64,000 nt of DNA from Trichostrongylus colubriformis (taxonomy: Eukaryota; Nematoda; Chromadorea; Rhabditida; Trichostrongylidae): the NCBI GenBank assembly GCA_963978905.1, contig OZ022259.1:29799994-29863993 (forward strand), read 5' to 3'. Both the position numbers and the translations under genes were made by a program. The notes under the pieces were generated by a model, which was not told the origin of the DNA, made no database searches, and was given only the letters and a program-made list of their open reading frames with translations. Positions 35,601-52,690 of this stretch are shown one piece after another. Position 1 is the stretch's first letter, and every line of letters starts with the position of its first letter.

Positions 35601-37762
35601 CCACGTCAAGAGCAGTACCGACGCGAATATGAGCAGTACCAGCTGCAAATGCAGGAATATCAGAAGCAGGTTAGTTGACCAACTCTATGGCTCTGTTATT
35701 TGATTATGTATTCTAATAAATATGACAAACATTACACACAGGTATGCTTTGAGTTGCTTTCTTCATTCTTGGCGATATTTCTTGTTCTTCGTCCATTATC
35801 ACCCCGGTCCACATCATTTTCACTTTACAGCAACTTTTCATTGTAGTTAGGGCCCTTCTGTTTACTCAATTTTTAGTTTTAAAATATTCATATAGTCATA
35901 TTTCATTTGCTTAATAAGGGCCTCATGCAACATTTTACACACAAAATTGAGAATCTGGCAAAGATACAGCTCCTTAATGTGACGGCCGATAGGGCTGGGC
36001 CTTCGAGTAGGTGCCCGCCTCGTCGTCCCTCGCTGTAGGAATCGCATAGTGGGGAGAGAAAATTACGTAACCTCCATGCGGTCCTTATTGAGCAAGTACA
36101 ACATTAATATTTGATTGATAGAAGAATTTAAATACAGGTCAGAGAAAACACTACTTGAATGACTTCACTTTACGAAATTTTGTTTGGTCAAGTCGCAACG
36201 GAGGCAAACACAAATTTTAGCCCTTGAAGGGGAGGAGGCATAGCTTGGAAAAGTTTGTCCAATGTTTTAGAAGAACAGAAATGAAATGAGTTGCTCAAAT
36301 AAAGACACTAGGAGGAGGGCAATTTCGGTTTACGGTACGGAATTACCGTTGCCGCAATGCACACACGGCACTTTGCCATGACGTCGAAAGTAAAATCATT
36401 GGGTTGATTACGTATCACACTTTTTTTTACGCTTTCGCTTATTCTTGATTTAATTGTATGACTTGTTTGTTGCTGCGTGTTGTTTCACTTATTTCGCATC
36501 ATCACCAATGAATGGAACGCACTCTACGAGACAACAAAGGACATCTCTACAACGGACAACTAGGAAAGTCAGTGTATTGATGCGAATGTGATGCGAATTA
36601 TACTCCACAGCGCCGCGCTTTTGAATCCGGGTTTTTCCACCGATTATTACCTCTGACTGTGAATGTTTGCTACAAAATGATCATTTCTTTGGATCTTCCT
36701 CTTTCTTCACATCCCTTCCAGTTCCTTTAACAGTTGATCAAAACGGTTCAATTCGAACAGCAGAAAGCGATGGGCCTCCGTATTTGCGAGGGATATTCAA
36801 AAGTACTGGTCTTTCTCACAACTGTGGCTGACCATCACAGGTAGCTCTGATTCGCCAAGACCAAAAAGTGGGCACTGCACTACAACCTTGGGGCAGCGTC
36901 TTTACCGTATCTTCTTAGAACGTCTTCCAGAAATGAAGGAGGTGCAGGCTGAAGCCTATCCCGTTATAGTAACAAGGTTCTAAGGCTAACCAAACACCAC
37001 TTATTCAGACATTCAAACAGCTCCCTCAATAGCAGTGTCCAAGAAATATCATAGTTGGGACTGTTTTATACGATTCCCTGGCAGTATTAATCGTCAGTCT
37101 TCCATGAAAAAGGGATATATAAGTTCGCATCGTGAAGGAAAAAGTGTGGTTAATTGAATGGTACCTCATCTATATGAAAAGATGGAGTGTGAGCCGAGTT
37201 ACCATTCCCCGATTTTGAAAATGTAAAAAACCGAAAAGCTCTTCTTGGGACCTAATACGATTCTACTTAAAATAATCAGGACTGCACCAATATACCCGTA
37301 ACATTTCGTGTTTTAGTTAGCAGAATATCACGAGAAGCTAAACAAGTATCATGGAGAGCTACAGCAGTATCAAATGCAGCGTCAGTACAAGACAGCTTTG
37401 GATCAGGCGGCTTTTCATAAGGCTTACAATTATAACACAAATTCCAGTCAAGGTGAGATGTAATTCCATCTTGCAACAGTGTAAAGAATTAGAGTGAAGA
37501 ATGTCCATGACTTTCGCTCTTTCAACATATGTGGCTGCATAAGTTTATGGGCGGATCTTTGGATATTGCATCATTCCTCGTCGTGAATCCTTTAAGAAGG
37601 CATGATGCAATATCCTTCAGTCCTCCCTCTAGATCCCGCTTCAGACCTATACTTTTTCGAGTGTTGCCCTACTTTCACCGTTTAGGTGTGTCTGGATCAA
37701 GTACGGGTGCTGAATTGGATGTTTCTGATGGGATGCAAAATTATGGATATGTCACACAATAG
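32645..37762 (+). CDS. Two-RRM RNA-binding protein with Q/Y-rich C-terminal region
   Basis: The exons are 32645-32768, 32826-32947, 33016-33153, 34836-34933, 34987-35074, 35413-35487, 35595-35669, 37317-37452 and 37686-37762, about 310 residues. RRM1 has RNP2 LFVTGI and RNP1 RGYAYITF. RRM2 has RNP2 LFVSFL and RNP1 LLYYAIVTF. A charged linker (EQSERERAHLEEH) follows. Then comes a Q/Y/E-rich helix-like stretch (QEQYRREYEQYQ, then ELQQYQMQRQYK), and a short tail ends in NYGYVTQ. Phase is consistent throughout. For the 35595 exon the acceptor CCCTTCGCAG gives phase 0; the upstream CTCTCAG at 35574 would not, so this junction and the 35413 exon are less certain. The tandem RRMs resemble hnRNP/DAZAP1/musashi-class proteins; I do not recognise the ortholog. 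The third intron holds a truncated mariner and the seventh a MITE. Confidence 0.8.
33689..34545 (+). mobile_element. 3'-truncated mariner copy in an RRM-gene intron
   Basis: The left end TTAGGTTGTTCGGAAAGTTC matches that of the copy at 26616. The body is collinear with that copy and retains longer open transposase pieces: DLKAFLAADPSQTVREIADK at 34080 (N-terminal HTH region) and [17 protein letters not shown] near 34345. Homology stops near 34545, no right inverted repeat is visible, and internal stops break the frame. Confidence 0.75.
35670..37316. other. Long RRM-gene intron with MITE pieces
   Basis: The region 35895-36060 is a fragment related to the 11328-11760 fold-back family (GGCCTCATGCAA, AATCTGGCAAAGATACAGC). 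A MITE occupies 36299-36730. The rest (36731-37316) shows nothing named. Confidence 0.5.
36299..36730. mobile_element. MITE related to 17715-18130 and 22330-22794
   Basis: The left end TAAAGACACTAGGAGG and the right end CCTTCCAGTTCCTTTAA correspond to the family's TTTAAAGACACC and GGTTCCTTTAAA ends. The interior matches 17715-18130 almost throughout by eye. Confidence 0.7.
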
Positions 37763-37956
37763 TGCAGTTATTTTCGTGCCTTGCTAAAGATTCAACTTTA
37801 TGGTTGCTATTGTTACATTGATACGTTGATCTCATTAACATAAAGTGCTGAACATGAGGATTTCACATTTAAATTGCAACCGGAATTTCTCCATATATTC
37901 AGCATATTGGTTTGCTTATTTTTAAAAAATGCCTTGATATTTAACAGCTCTTGAAG

Positions 37957-40900
37957 ATGTTATGGAGAACCTTGTGCGAGGATACAGCTACGTACGAATT
38001 TCCTGTTGTTGCTCAGGATCACTTTGAGAAGGTTTACCGTCTATCTTGTTGGGAGAGAATGCAGAGAATAGTCAATATCATATTTAGTTAGTCCTCATTT
38101 GGAGGACGCAATCTCAGTCGGTCAATCGTCGTTTGGTTGGCACAGTTTTGATAACACCGGAGGCCAAGGAGTACGAAACCGTCGTTGAGAGTGCTGCTCA
38201 AATTGCTGGTTTCTGTGAGTTTGTGAGTCACCGTAGGGAATAGCTATATAATGCTGATGCCAGGCGTTATCACGTATCATCTTGATTGATCTCGGCTTTT
38301 TTAAATTTTCGAGGTTTTTATGAGATTTGTTACAAGAAAGTTAGCTACATACTTAAGCTCCCACTGTAGAGCCGTGCGAGGTTCGCAAGTTTGTCGCGAA
38401 AAACACTTCCTGCTCTTCCGCCTACGAAGTTTCCCTTGCTGAAGGTTTGTTGTGAGTATGAATGCTGTGAATGTTGTACTGAATGTTCTCTTTCAGACGA
38501 ATCAGCTTTTTTATTTATTCCTGTTTTTCTTGGTTCCAAGCCTGAGAAAAATATTCATATTTCGTTCCCTTATAAGCTGAGTTGTGTTCAGTCGTCTGAG
38601 CTGAGGTAGGTAGTTTGTTTCGATACTGTTTTCTCATCTTGCCATTTTTTGCTGTTGTTGTCCTTTTTCATAGCAGCATTACAGTGTTTCAGTTTACGTC
38701 TCATCCTTGCTGTGCCAACCAGTATCCCAGACGCAGAATGTCGATGGCTGCTTAACAATATGTTTCCTGCTCTCTTTAAATGGCTTCGTTTTCTCGATCC
38801 GAAGAAAGCTGTTAAAAGGACAAATGGCTTGTTAAATATAGAAGGTTACAGCACTCGCTATAGGATGTTGAAGGAGATTTACGGTCGACATCTTGTGGAG
38901 GTACTTGTCCTTCTCTTCATCCATTTATTCCGAAAATGCTATTTCGGTTGTATTTCTTAGACATGGACGGAGAGAACAGATCCGAAGAAATTTGTATATG
39001 AAGATTGCGGCATAGCCGCTTACCTCTTGGTATGATTTTCATGCATTACTCAAAAACTGCTCTGTATCGTCTCATTTTCAGGAATTTTGGAGAAAACGTG
39101 GAAGCACACCTAAAAAATTTGCAGATCTGGGTTGTGGAAATGGTTTACTGGTGTACTTACTCAACAAGGAAGGCGTGAGTCGCTTATTGGCGTATTTCCA
39201 ACGATGCCTATGAAATACTTTCAATTGTCCGCTCAGGTTGGTGGGATCGGTATCGACATACAGAAACGGAAAATATGGTCGGAGCAGCTGCGTGGTACTC
39301 CACTCATTGAGGCTGTCGTTGATCCGTCTAAGGTACCTGTATTTGTTACCATTCGCTATTACTGTATAGTGTATTTCTTATTTCTCTTAATTTCTCTCAT
39401 TCTTTCATTTTTCTTTCATTTTTTCGCTCAAACGTAATGTTGCATCCAAGTGCGAATTGATCGAAAGGCTTTTGTACTCATCGGTGCTGAGTTTAGGGTA
39501 ATGTAAATAAGCGCCGTAATGTGTCCTTGGGTCGCCGTCAAACTTTGCGATTTTTCGGTCCGGGAACCATTTTGGGAGGGAGGGCCTGATCAGTGGTGGG
39601 GATTCCCAAACTTTTGACGCGTGGGAGTGGATAAACCTTCGCGATCCGAGGAATCTGTGTACGATAAGACTCCGTACCGCTCTAAAAACAATGAAAATTT
39701 CGTTATAGGTCCATTGCGAAGGTAGCAAATTCGACTTACAGCGCCCGTTTCCTTTCCAAAGCTGTTGTACGCCTCGCCCGACTATTCACGTGTGTATAAG
39801 AAGGGGTGGCGTGCAAGGGTTCCGACCAGTGTTCCAAGAGGTCAGGTGAATAGTGTTGTGAGGAGGGTACGTACAGCAGAAACGAAATTTACATTCTTGT
39901 GAGACTAAAACATTGTATTATTGAGTGTTAAGTAACTACTGGGTTGAGGACTAAGTGCACGCAGTTTTTTGCTCTCGTTTTTCACAGTTACCTTCATCCT
40001 TCGACAAAGCTTTTATGTGTTTTCTCGATGCGCCCTAACACGGAAGGCCCATAAGGTCATGGTGAGCTTTCTCAAAACGGTTTTTTGCATTTTATAGGGT
40101 CACATACATGAAGCAAAAAAACCGGTCTCAAATTTGGCTAAATGGTTTTAGGAGACCCTGAAAATAGTTGATGGTTCGATCCCCGCTGAGGACAAATTTT
40201 TATTTTTCTAGTTTTCATCCATTTGTGCTCGTGTAAGACCATACGTGCAAAATATGTGCAAAATCAATTTTTATTCTACCAGGGAACCGTTATCTTCAGT
40301 ATTTTTGCGTACTAAGCGAATAATTGGTTTGGACCTGGCAATGCTCATAACAGAGGAACTAGGCGTTTTCCCGCTAAAAACGTGTGATATTCATGCTCAG
40401 GGGGTCGAACTACCCTAGATGACAAGTTTTCATCCTAATCGTGATTTGGACCCAAACTCGGAAAAAAGGGCGACCACTAGTACTACTTACTACCATAGTT
40501 AAGATAACGAAAGGAGGTCGGTAGCCGATATAAGGAAATCTTTGCTATATTTTGCCATAGCAATGTGTTGCTAGGTGAAGTTCACTTGGGGTGCGTTGGT
40601 TCGGCCGCGGTCATACTTTGCGCAGCTGCGTTAGTTGACGCCGGTGCCGGCGTCAACTCACGCAGACACTTGCGTAAGTTGACGCCGGTACCGGCGTCAA
40701 ACTCAGCCGCAGACGACGGCGTCAGTAGATAATGCGCAGCGTTTGCAAAATTCTTGACCCAATCACACCACAGTATGGTGATTGTGGCCGATTCGAATTT
40801 TGGCACAGCGTCAAGATTCGAATCGGCCACAATTATCATACTGTAGTGTGATTGGGTCAAGAATTTTGCAAACGCTGCGCATTATCTACTGACGCCGTCG

Positions 40901-43900
40901 TCTGCGGCTGGCAAATGGTTGCGTGAGTTTGACGCCGGTACCGGCGTCAACTAACGCAGCTGCGCAAAGTATGACCGCGGCCTTCCATTGAATTTAAGCA
41001 ATGCTCCTAGTTGTTCGTTTGTACAAGTAGAGCAGTGACTATGTACCCATGTCCATCCCACTGTCTCGAGTTTAGGTCAAAATCTCAATTTGGATAATAT
41101 TTTGTATCTAGGGCTAATTGAGTCTCCTGAGCACGAATATCAAGCTAGTTTCGCACGGAAACGCCTGCCACGCGTGCTAGGGGCACCGAAGGGTCCAAAC
41201 ACTTCAACCACTGAAAGCTTGCAAATGAGGTCACTTTCGTGCACCAGCAACGAAAAGTTGCCGTCATTTTGCATGTGCACAAATAGTACAGCGCTGGACA
41301 AAGAGAATTAAGAAATTGCAAAAGCGAAAACGTTGAGGGAGTTGAACCACTAACACCCCCATCAACGTGCCAATGCCAGTCCATCCCCGTATCCATTCGG
41401 CCATCCAACCACTGCAAGTTTTATGATCTGTGCCTCCCTATGAGATTACTTTGCTTTGTTTAGCAATTACTATAAGTATTCTACAATTTTGAACCAGCTC
41501 GCAGTAGTTTTGGCGTAGGTTTGAAGACAGTCTTCAGATATGCATATACTGAACACCGCAGCTGGAAAGCATTGCAGCGATCTTGTCAAAAGTATCCCTT
41601 CCTAAACGACTTTTGTCACTCATTTTCTGAGCCTCCCCCCAGCCATTTAGCCAAATTTGGGACCGGTTTTTTGCTTCATGTATGTGACCCTATAGAATGC
41701 AAAAAACCGTTTCGAAAAAGCTCGCCATGACCTGGTGGGCTTTCCTTGTAAGAAAGCTCCGCCCGTCGGGATAGCGCTCCACCTACTTTTTGTTAACGTG
41801 GTTCGAAAATACCTCAAACCACGCCTGATCATTCCAACGAAATTGAGGATCCGTCGGAGTGCATGACTGAAATCCCGGATGTCCTCCGTGGATAAGACAA
41901 TTCGAATATGGGGGCTGAGCCTCGTTGAAAATTCGCCGCAGAAGCGAGTTTCGCTATCGCGAAGATGCAATATTCCAGGCGCGCCTTTGGACACTGTTAG
42001 ACACCCTTGAACCACGTTCAGTGGTACTGGGCGTCAAATTCCTGCAGTGGGAAAGGACTCTTATAAAAGTTGAATTTGTTCTTCTCGCGTCGGCCTTGGA
42101 AAGAGTGCTGTTTTTGCAGCTGAACGGGGATCTTTTTCGTGTAGTTTCGGTCCCTTGGTCGCTTGGGTCCCAGGTTCAAATTCTTTCTCATGCAACAAAA
42201 ATTGTGGTGCCATCACTATTAATCAGCCTATCCATTCTCAAATCCTTCTCAGAATCGCAAGATCACAAAATTGCAAAGTCTGGCGGCGCCTTTTAGATCC
42301 TCGAAATGCGACACTTCATACCCGTCTCACGCACGATAATGGAGTGTATACCCGTGGCATCTTTCGTTTAGATGCGTGGGAGTCGATAGCAGTGTTTGAT
42401 AAGAAGAAAGGGAAAGGTGTATGGTTATCTCAAATCCCACAACTTATCATGCTGCAATAATGTTTTTGTTGACTTTTCCAAGGAACAAATAGCTGACCTA
42501 TCTACTCCTTAATTTTTTACCTTTATGATTTCATCGTGTATTTACTGCTAGTGATGCGTCAGCCAAGACGAGTTTGGTGCTATTTCGAGCTTACCCATGT
42601 GAGGGAAAGCCTCAAACTTTCACGTACTTCTTTCACAAATTAACAGCTTCAGTTTTAGACGTTGATTAGCGTTTCACGAAATCCGTTGTTCTAATGGTTT
42701 GGTCCCTGATTCGAAACTTTGTTTGGTATATGAGGTGTTGCAGAAAGACAGTGCAATATTACCTGAGGATGTGGATTACTTGATTGGCAATCATACAGAT
42801 GAGCTGACACCTTGGATGCCTATCATGGCTGCGAGGTATTTTCCTTCTTGAGTTTCAACTCATCCACATTCCTTGCGAAAGTATGCTTTTTGAGTTTATT
42901 TCCAGATTGAAATGCGATTTTTTCGTCCTGCCTTGTTGCCCCTTCACTTTCACAGGCAAGTACATCGCACGACCAGGTGACAGAGGCAGTCAGTACGATT
43001 CTTTCCTCAGATTTATACGTGAGGTCAGTTACAATAGCAATTAATTTCCCGACGAATCATCTATGGGTTTTGATGAACAGGGTGTACATGACTGTGATAG
43101 TTTTTAATACGTGTGATGCAGGTTTGTGTAGATTTCAGATATGCTCTCGTCTAGGCTTTGTAGTCGAAGAGGATCGTCTCAGTATTCCCAGTACTAAAAG
43201 GGTAAGTTATATTGCATCGGCTACGACTGTACTATTTGCGTTTTTCTGCTTTTTTCTAGCTTTCTCTGTCCTATGTGGAAATCCGATTCAATGGGCTTCC
43301 ACATGCCAGTTTCAGGTTGAATTTTCAGTTGTGTTTTGTTTGTACTATTCCTCCTCATGGGCTTGTCCCTAATGTGGAAGTTGGAATAGAAGAATTGACT
43401 GCTTCATCTACGAATATTTTTTCACCGAGGAGTAAGATAGAGCAGGTTTGTTCACTTCCGCAAATACGACACTCTTTTTCTTCCACTGAATAATCTTGCT
43501 TTAGGTACGCAATTGCTTAAATGTTCCTAAGGATCTCCGATTAGACTTGACGAAGCGGTTTTTCTTCAAGCTACTGGAAAGTGATGGAGAAGTGCAAAAG
43601 TAGGCTATCTCACTCACATAACATTTTCTGAGAAGGGATATTGCACGTTTCAGCGGTTGGCGACCGGGTGGAGCTATTGAGCTCAGTAAATTGGCAGCGC
43701 TCCTGACTTCGGAAGAAAAACAGCTGATGAAACAACAGTGTGGAGGATTGCAAACGTTTCTGAGAAATCAGCACCAGGTGTTCAAGGTTCGACCATCAAC
43801 AGTTGGAGTGTCAAGAAACTCCTTGTTAGCGAAAGTGGGAGAATTGTTCTTTGGGCTGATTACGGAAAACCTTCTTGTAATGGGGTGAAATACGCTAATC

Positions 43901-44471
43901 ACTGTTTTTACTTAACTTCATTCCTCCTTTCTTGTTTATCGTGCCTGTCGATAGAAATGCGCAATACATGCACACCTTACATTCGCTGCAAAGTCGGCTA
44001 CTAAGTTGAAGAGCTTAGATGAAATGGCATCCCGAGTCCTGAAAAAGCACCAGAAAAAAGCACTGAACAATCACATTTTCCCTCGAAGGTGAAAGTCTCA
44101 TGGTTTATTCTGTTCACTGCTTCGGATTTGGATTCACGTCCTTCAAGCGATGACCACATGCGCTTCTTTTTTGAATTAGGTGTTGCAGCGATGCCTGTTG
44201 ATTATTTTCGTTTCGCTCTGATTTGGAAGTGGGACCGTTCGATATCGTCTATTTCTAAACCATAATAATCCCATCTATTCGTCTTTCAATATAGGGCGGT
44301 GTTTAGGTCACTGGTGGCATAGCACGGATTCGAGATTGGCGTGAAGACGCATCACGGGCGTCTAGAAAATCTGAGAACACTTCGGTTCGTAGCGGTATCG
44401 CTCCTTGTTGGATGGCTGCATACCATCCTGATGGATGTCCTATGAAAAATGCATGTCAGTTCAAGCATTAA
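37957..44471 (+). CDS. TRMT44: tRNA (uracil-O2-)-methyltransferase TRMT44 (Trm44/METTL19 family)
   Basis: The exons are 37957-38031, 38088-38222, 38372-38444, 38497-38605, 38693-38900, 38961-39029, 39082-39174, 39237-39332, 42744-42835, 42906-43023, 43139-43201, 43260-43445, 43505-43599, 43654-43786 and 44307-44471. They give about 569 residues, close to yeast Trm44. Trm44 makes 2'-O-methyluridine 44 in tRNA-Ser. Visible family signatures include the SAM-binding motif FADLGCGNGLLVYLL and GIGIDIQKRKIW. The conserved LIGNHTDELTPWMP, CGGLQTFLRNQHQVFK and RIRDWRE blocks follow. A C-terminal CCCH zinc finger has spacing C-x9-C-x5-C-x3-H and ends in FKH. Exon 1 follows TTTAACAG nine bases upstream, a likely trans-splice site 185 bp after the RRM gene's stop. 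The acceptor at 38371 (TGTAGAG) is weaker. The 3.4-kb intron after 39332 is built of nested fold-backs. Confidence 0.92.
40042..41746. mobile_element. Large inverted-repeat element in the TRMT44 intron, with a nested palindrome
   Basis: Segments 40042-40150 and 41638-41746 are inverse copies. The left has GGTCATGGTGAGCTTT and TAGGGTCACATACATGAAGC; the right has GCTTCATGTATGTGACCCTA and the inverse of the former. The 1.5-kb interior includes the 40603-40982 palindrome. No transposase was recognised. Confidence 0.7.
40603..40982. mobile_element. Near-perfect 380-bp palindromic MITE
   Basis: The arms of about 185 bp start GGCCGCGGTCATACTTTGCG and end with the inverse. They contain repeated GACGCCGGTACCGGCGTCAA hairpins. 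The centre lies near 40793 (GATTCGAATTTTGG...). The GGCCGCGGTCATACT end also occurs at 55818, defining a family. Confidence 0.85.
41747..42743. other. Rest of the long TRMT44 intron
   Basis: At 42265-42295 lies an AAAATTGCAAAGTCTGGCGGC end like those at 25848 and 39535, so part of this stretch belongs to that small repeat family. The open frame at 41925-42296 has no recognisable domain. Confidence 0.4.
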
Positions 44472-44800
44472 ATGCTTTTTGCGGCTTAGGATTTACTCAT
44501 GGTAACTTATTATATACTAATTTGTAGTAAAGTACTTGCCGACATGTTTGTGCATATCTGTTATCATATAGTTTGTTATTCTTTGCCTGTTGACCGCTGA
44601 GTAAAGCATTTTGTTAATGTTGATATGTGGCGTATTTTGTGTTTTTTCATGCTTGGTTACCTAACCTGATAGTTTGATAATACTTGTACTTTCTCTAATA
44701 TTTGTGTTCATGCAAAACAGTCAAGGTGTCTCCATTCCATCTTCCCGATCTCTTCTATTAGGACTCGGATACGGAAAACCACTTAGCGTTCGGCTAGGTT
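44472..44800. other. Short spacer between TRMT44 and NAMPT
   Basis: The 329 bases hold the TRMT44 3' end and the NAMPT 5' end, in the same orientation. A weak acceptor-like CGGCTAG lies three bases before the NAMPT ATG. The spacing fits a nematode operon but does not prove it. Confidence 0.4.
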
Positions 44801-50454
<5,654 letters not shown>

Positions 50455-51459
50455 TTTGTTTATCAATGGCCACCAATTTCATTGCTATTTTGCTTTTCTT
50501 CCCCTTTCTATCCTCCAGTACCCGTTAAATCACAGTTGTTCGACTTTACAGACTCGAACTCAATTTTGGCAGGCTGAGTTTATACTCAGCTGCTCAGTGA
50601 AGTCACAGGAATAGTTTTCACATAGATGTGGCAGAAGATGATAGAAACGTTAAAGAAGTGAGCGTTTTATCCAAACATACTCTGCCTCATCAGCATCTAC
50701 CTGGAACGGTTTCACAATGCGGCCAACAGCCGTATGCTGACAGTGGACCGAACCTATAATGCGGACGTTCTCAACGAATCATTGATTGAAATGTTCGATG
50801 ATTAACTGAGAAAAATTTAGAGGATCAGGTCTACTGCATCTAAAATGCATTTCCTACAATTGTTTCACGATTGCATTCGAACTTTCTATCCGTTGTGAAG
50901 GTGAGCATCTCCTACATGCTAGGCATTTCTCATCAGATCTTACTTCGCATGATCTTTTCCCATTCTTGCTTTGTACTCGATCGATGAATACATGGATAGG
51001 GGGACAATGAACACGGGAGTTTTTCATGACATTTTGTTCCATGACATTTTTTAAAGTTATGTGTCAGATATTTAGAATTCCTCACCATTTTTACATAGAA
51101 GTATATTGCCATCAGTTGGGTAAAAATTGTATAGCTTTTACAATTACATTATAGACGGCAACAGTATTTAATGGATTTGTTGCCTTGTGAAATTGATGCT
51201 TATGAATAAAAAGTTGTAGTTTTGCGAAGTATGTGCCATCCCGCTGTTGAAGGATGATATCCCCATCTACTGATAGCGCTTCCTTTCAAAAAATTCCAAC
51301 TTTCCTTTTTTGTGAGAGTTTCACTTTTGTACAAATCGTGGTTTCTTGGATTGAAGTGGCATCAGCTCAATGTTGAAAATGTATAATTGCATTGCCTGTG
51401 TCTACTACTAGTTCGGCATTAAGATTTTTAAGTGATGGCTAGATTTTTAGACTAGATTT
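50455..51459. other. NAMPT 3' flank, nothing else identified
   Basis: The likely 3' UTR extends from the TGA at 50452. A candidate polyadenylation signal AATAAA occurs at about 51205. No other gene structure or repeat end was recognised. Confidence 0.4.
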
Positions 51460-51597
51460 TCTGGGGTGTGGGTCGATTGGTCCAAATCTCGCGCGGCAGG
51501 TGCGAGTCGCTTGGATTTCCGCTCAAGACGCAATGGGTTGTTACCGTAAGGGACCTCTGAAGATTGCACAGCACGGGTGGCTATTTGCTTTTGTTCT

Positions 51598-51846
51598 TAC
51601 CAGTTGGGCGAGCGCACACTACTGCGCGCGTCGCACGTGGGAGCATGCTAATTGGGCTTGATCGCATCAATCAATCAGTATCATCATCCCAACGGTTCGC
51701 TGAAACAGTGAATTCGCAAAAACGGGGAAAGGAAACAAAAACCCTCCCGTCAATCTCGTCCTTCCGCATCAGTGGATATCGATCAAGCTTATTTTGCGTG
51801 CTTCCTTGTGTGACGCGCCAGTAGTGTGCGCCAGCCCAACTGGTAT
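51598..51846. repeat. Fold-back repeat with TACCAGTTGGGC ends
   Basis: The left arm ACCAGTTGGGCGAGCGCACA pairs with the right arm TGTGCGCCAGCCCAACTGGT. The same AGTAGTGTGCGCCAGCC motif forms the arms of the fold-back at 54266-54533, so they are one family. Confidence 0.7.
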
Positions 51847-51849
51847 GTA

Positions 51850-52690
51850 AAGTTCAGGATCTCATCTTTACTGCGACGCGAGATGCCGATTTCCCGCCAT
51901 TCACCATTCGAGGCTCCTTACGACCCTTATCAGTTGCTATCACTTCCGGTCCCTCAACATTGATGTCCCCTTACCACCCCCCATATCACTTCGAAAAATT
52001 GAGAGTCCAATCTTTGCTGCGACGCGAAATATCAATTTCCCACCATTCGCCTTTCGAGGCTCCTTATCAGCCCTTATCAGTTGCTATACTTCCGTTCCCT
52101 TACCACTGATGTCCCCTCACCACCCCCTACATCATTCTAAAATTCAGGATCCCATCTTTGCTGCGACGCGAGATATCAATTCCCACCATTCGTCTTTCGA
52201 GGCTCCTTATCAGCCCTTATCAGTTGCTATTACTTCCGTTCCCTCACCACTGATGTCCCCTCACCACCCCCCATGTCACTTCGAAAAATCGGAGTCCCAG
52301 CTTTACTGCGACGCGAGATACCAATCTCCCGCCATTCGCCTTTGGAGGCTCCTTTTCAGCCATTATCAGTTGCTATCACTTCCGTTACCTCACCACTGAT
52401 GTCCACTTAACACCCCCCCTCCCCATATCACTTCCAAAAAGCAGAGTCCCAGCTTTACTGCGACACGAGATATCAATTTCCCGCCATTCGCCTTTGGAGG
52501 CTCCTTATCAGCTCTTATCAGTTGCTTTCACTTCCGTTACCTCACCATTGATGTCCCCTTACCACCCTAAATATCACAAAATCAGAGTCCTAGCTTTATG
52601 CGACGCGAGATATGAATTTCTGGTCAGACCCACACACACATACACGCACACACACCAACAGACCCACAGCCGATTATATTGGGTAGTCTA
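51850..52690 (+). repeat. Tandem array of ~145-bp units ending in a CA-rich tail
   Basis: The landmark CTGCGACGCGAGAT (with variants) occurs near 51871, 52017, 52161, 52306, 52458 and 52598, a spacing of about 140-152 bp. Each unit also holds GGCTCCTTATCAGCCCTTATC, CACTTCCG and CCCCTTACCACCCCCC segments. The array ends GAATTTCTGGTCAGACCCAC, followed by a CA-rich tract. The same unit and tail occur at 18440-18790 and 55140-55640. Confidence 0.85.

Noticed and set aside
40140..40200. tRNA-like GGTTCGATCCCC box
   Set aside because: There is no matching A box, acceptor stem or anticodon arm upstream; it lies in an inverted-repeat element.
43201..44471. NAMPT or TRMT44 as bacterial or host contamination
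   Set aside because: The genes are split by many phase-correct introns, contain nematode-type repeats in introns and are contiguous with other nematode-style genes.
51850..52620. CRISPR array
   Set aside because: The ~145-bp units are contiguous diverged repeats without unique spacers, in a eukaryotic genome.
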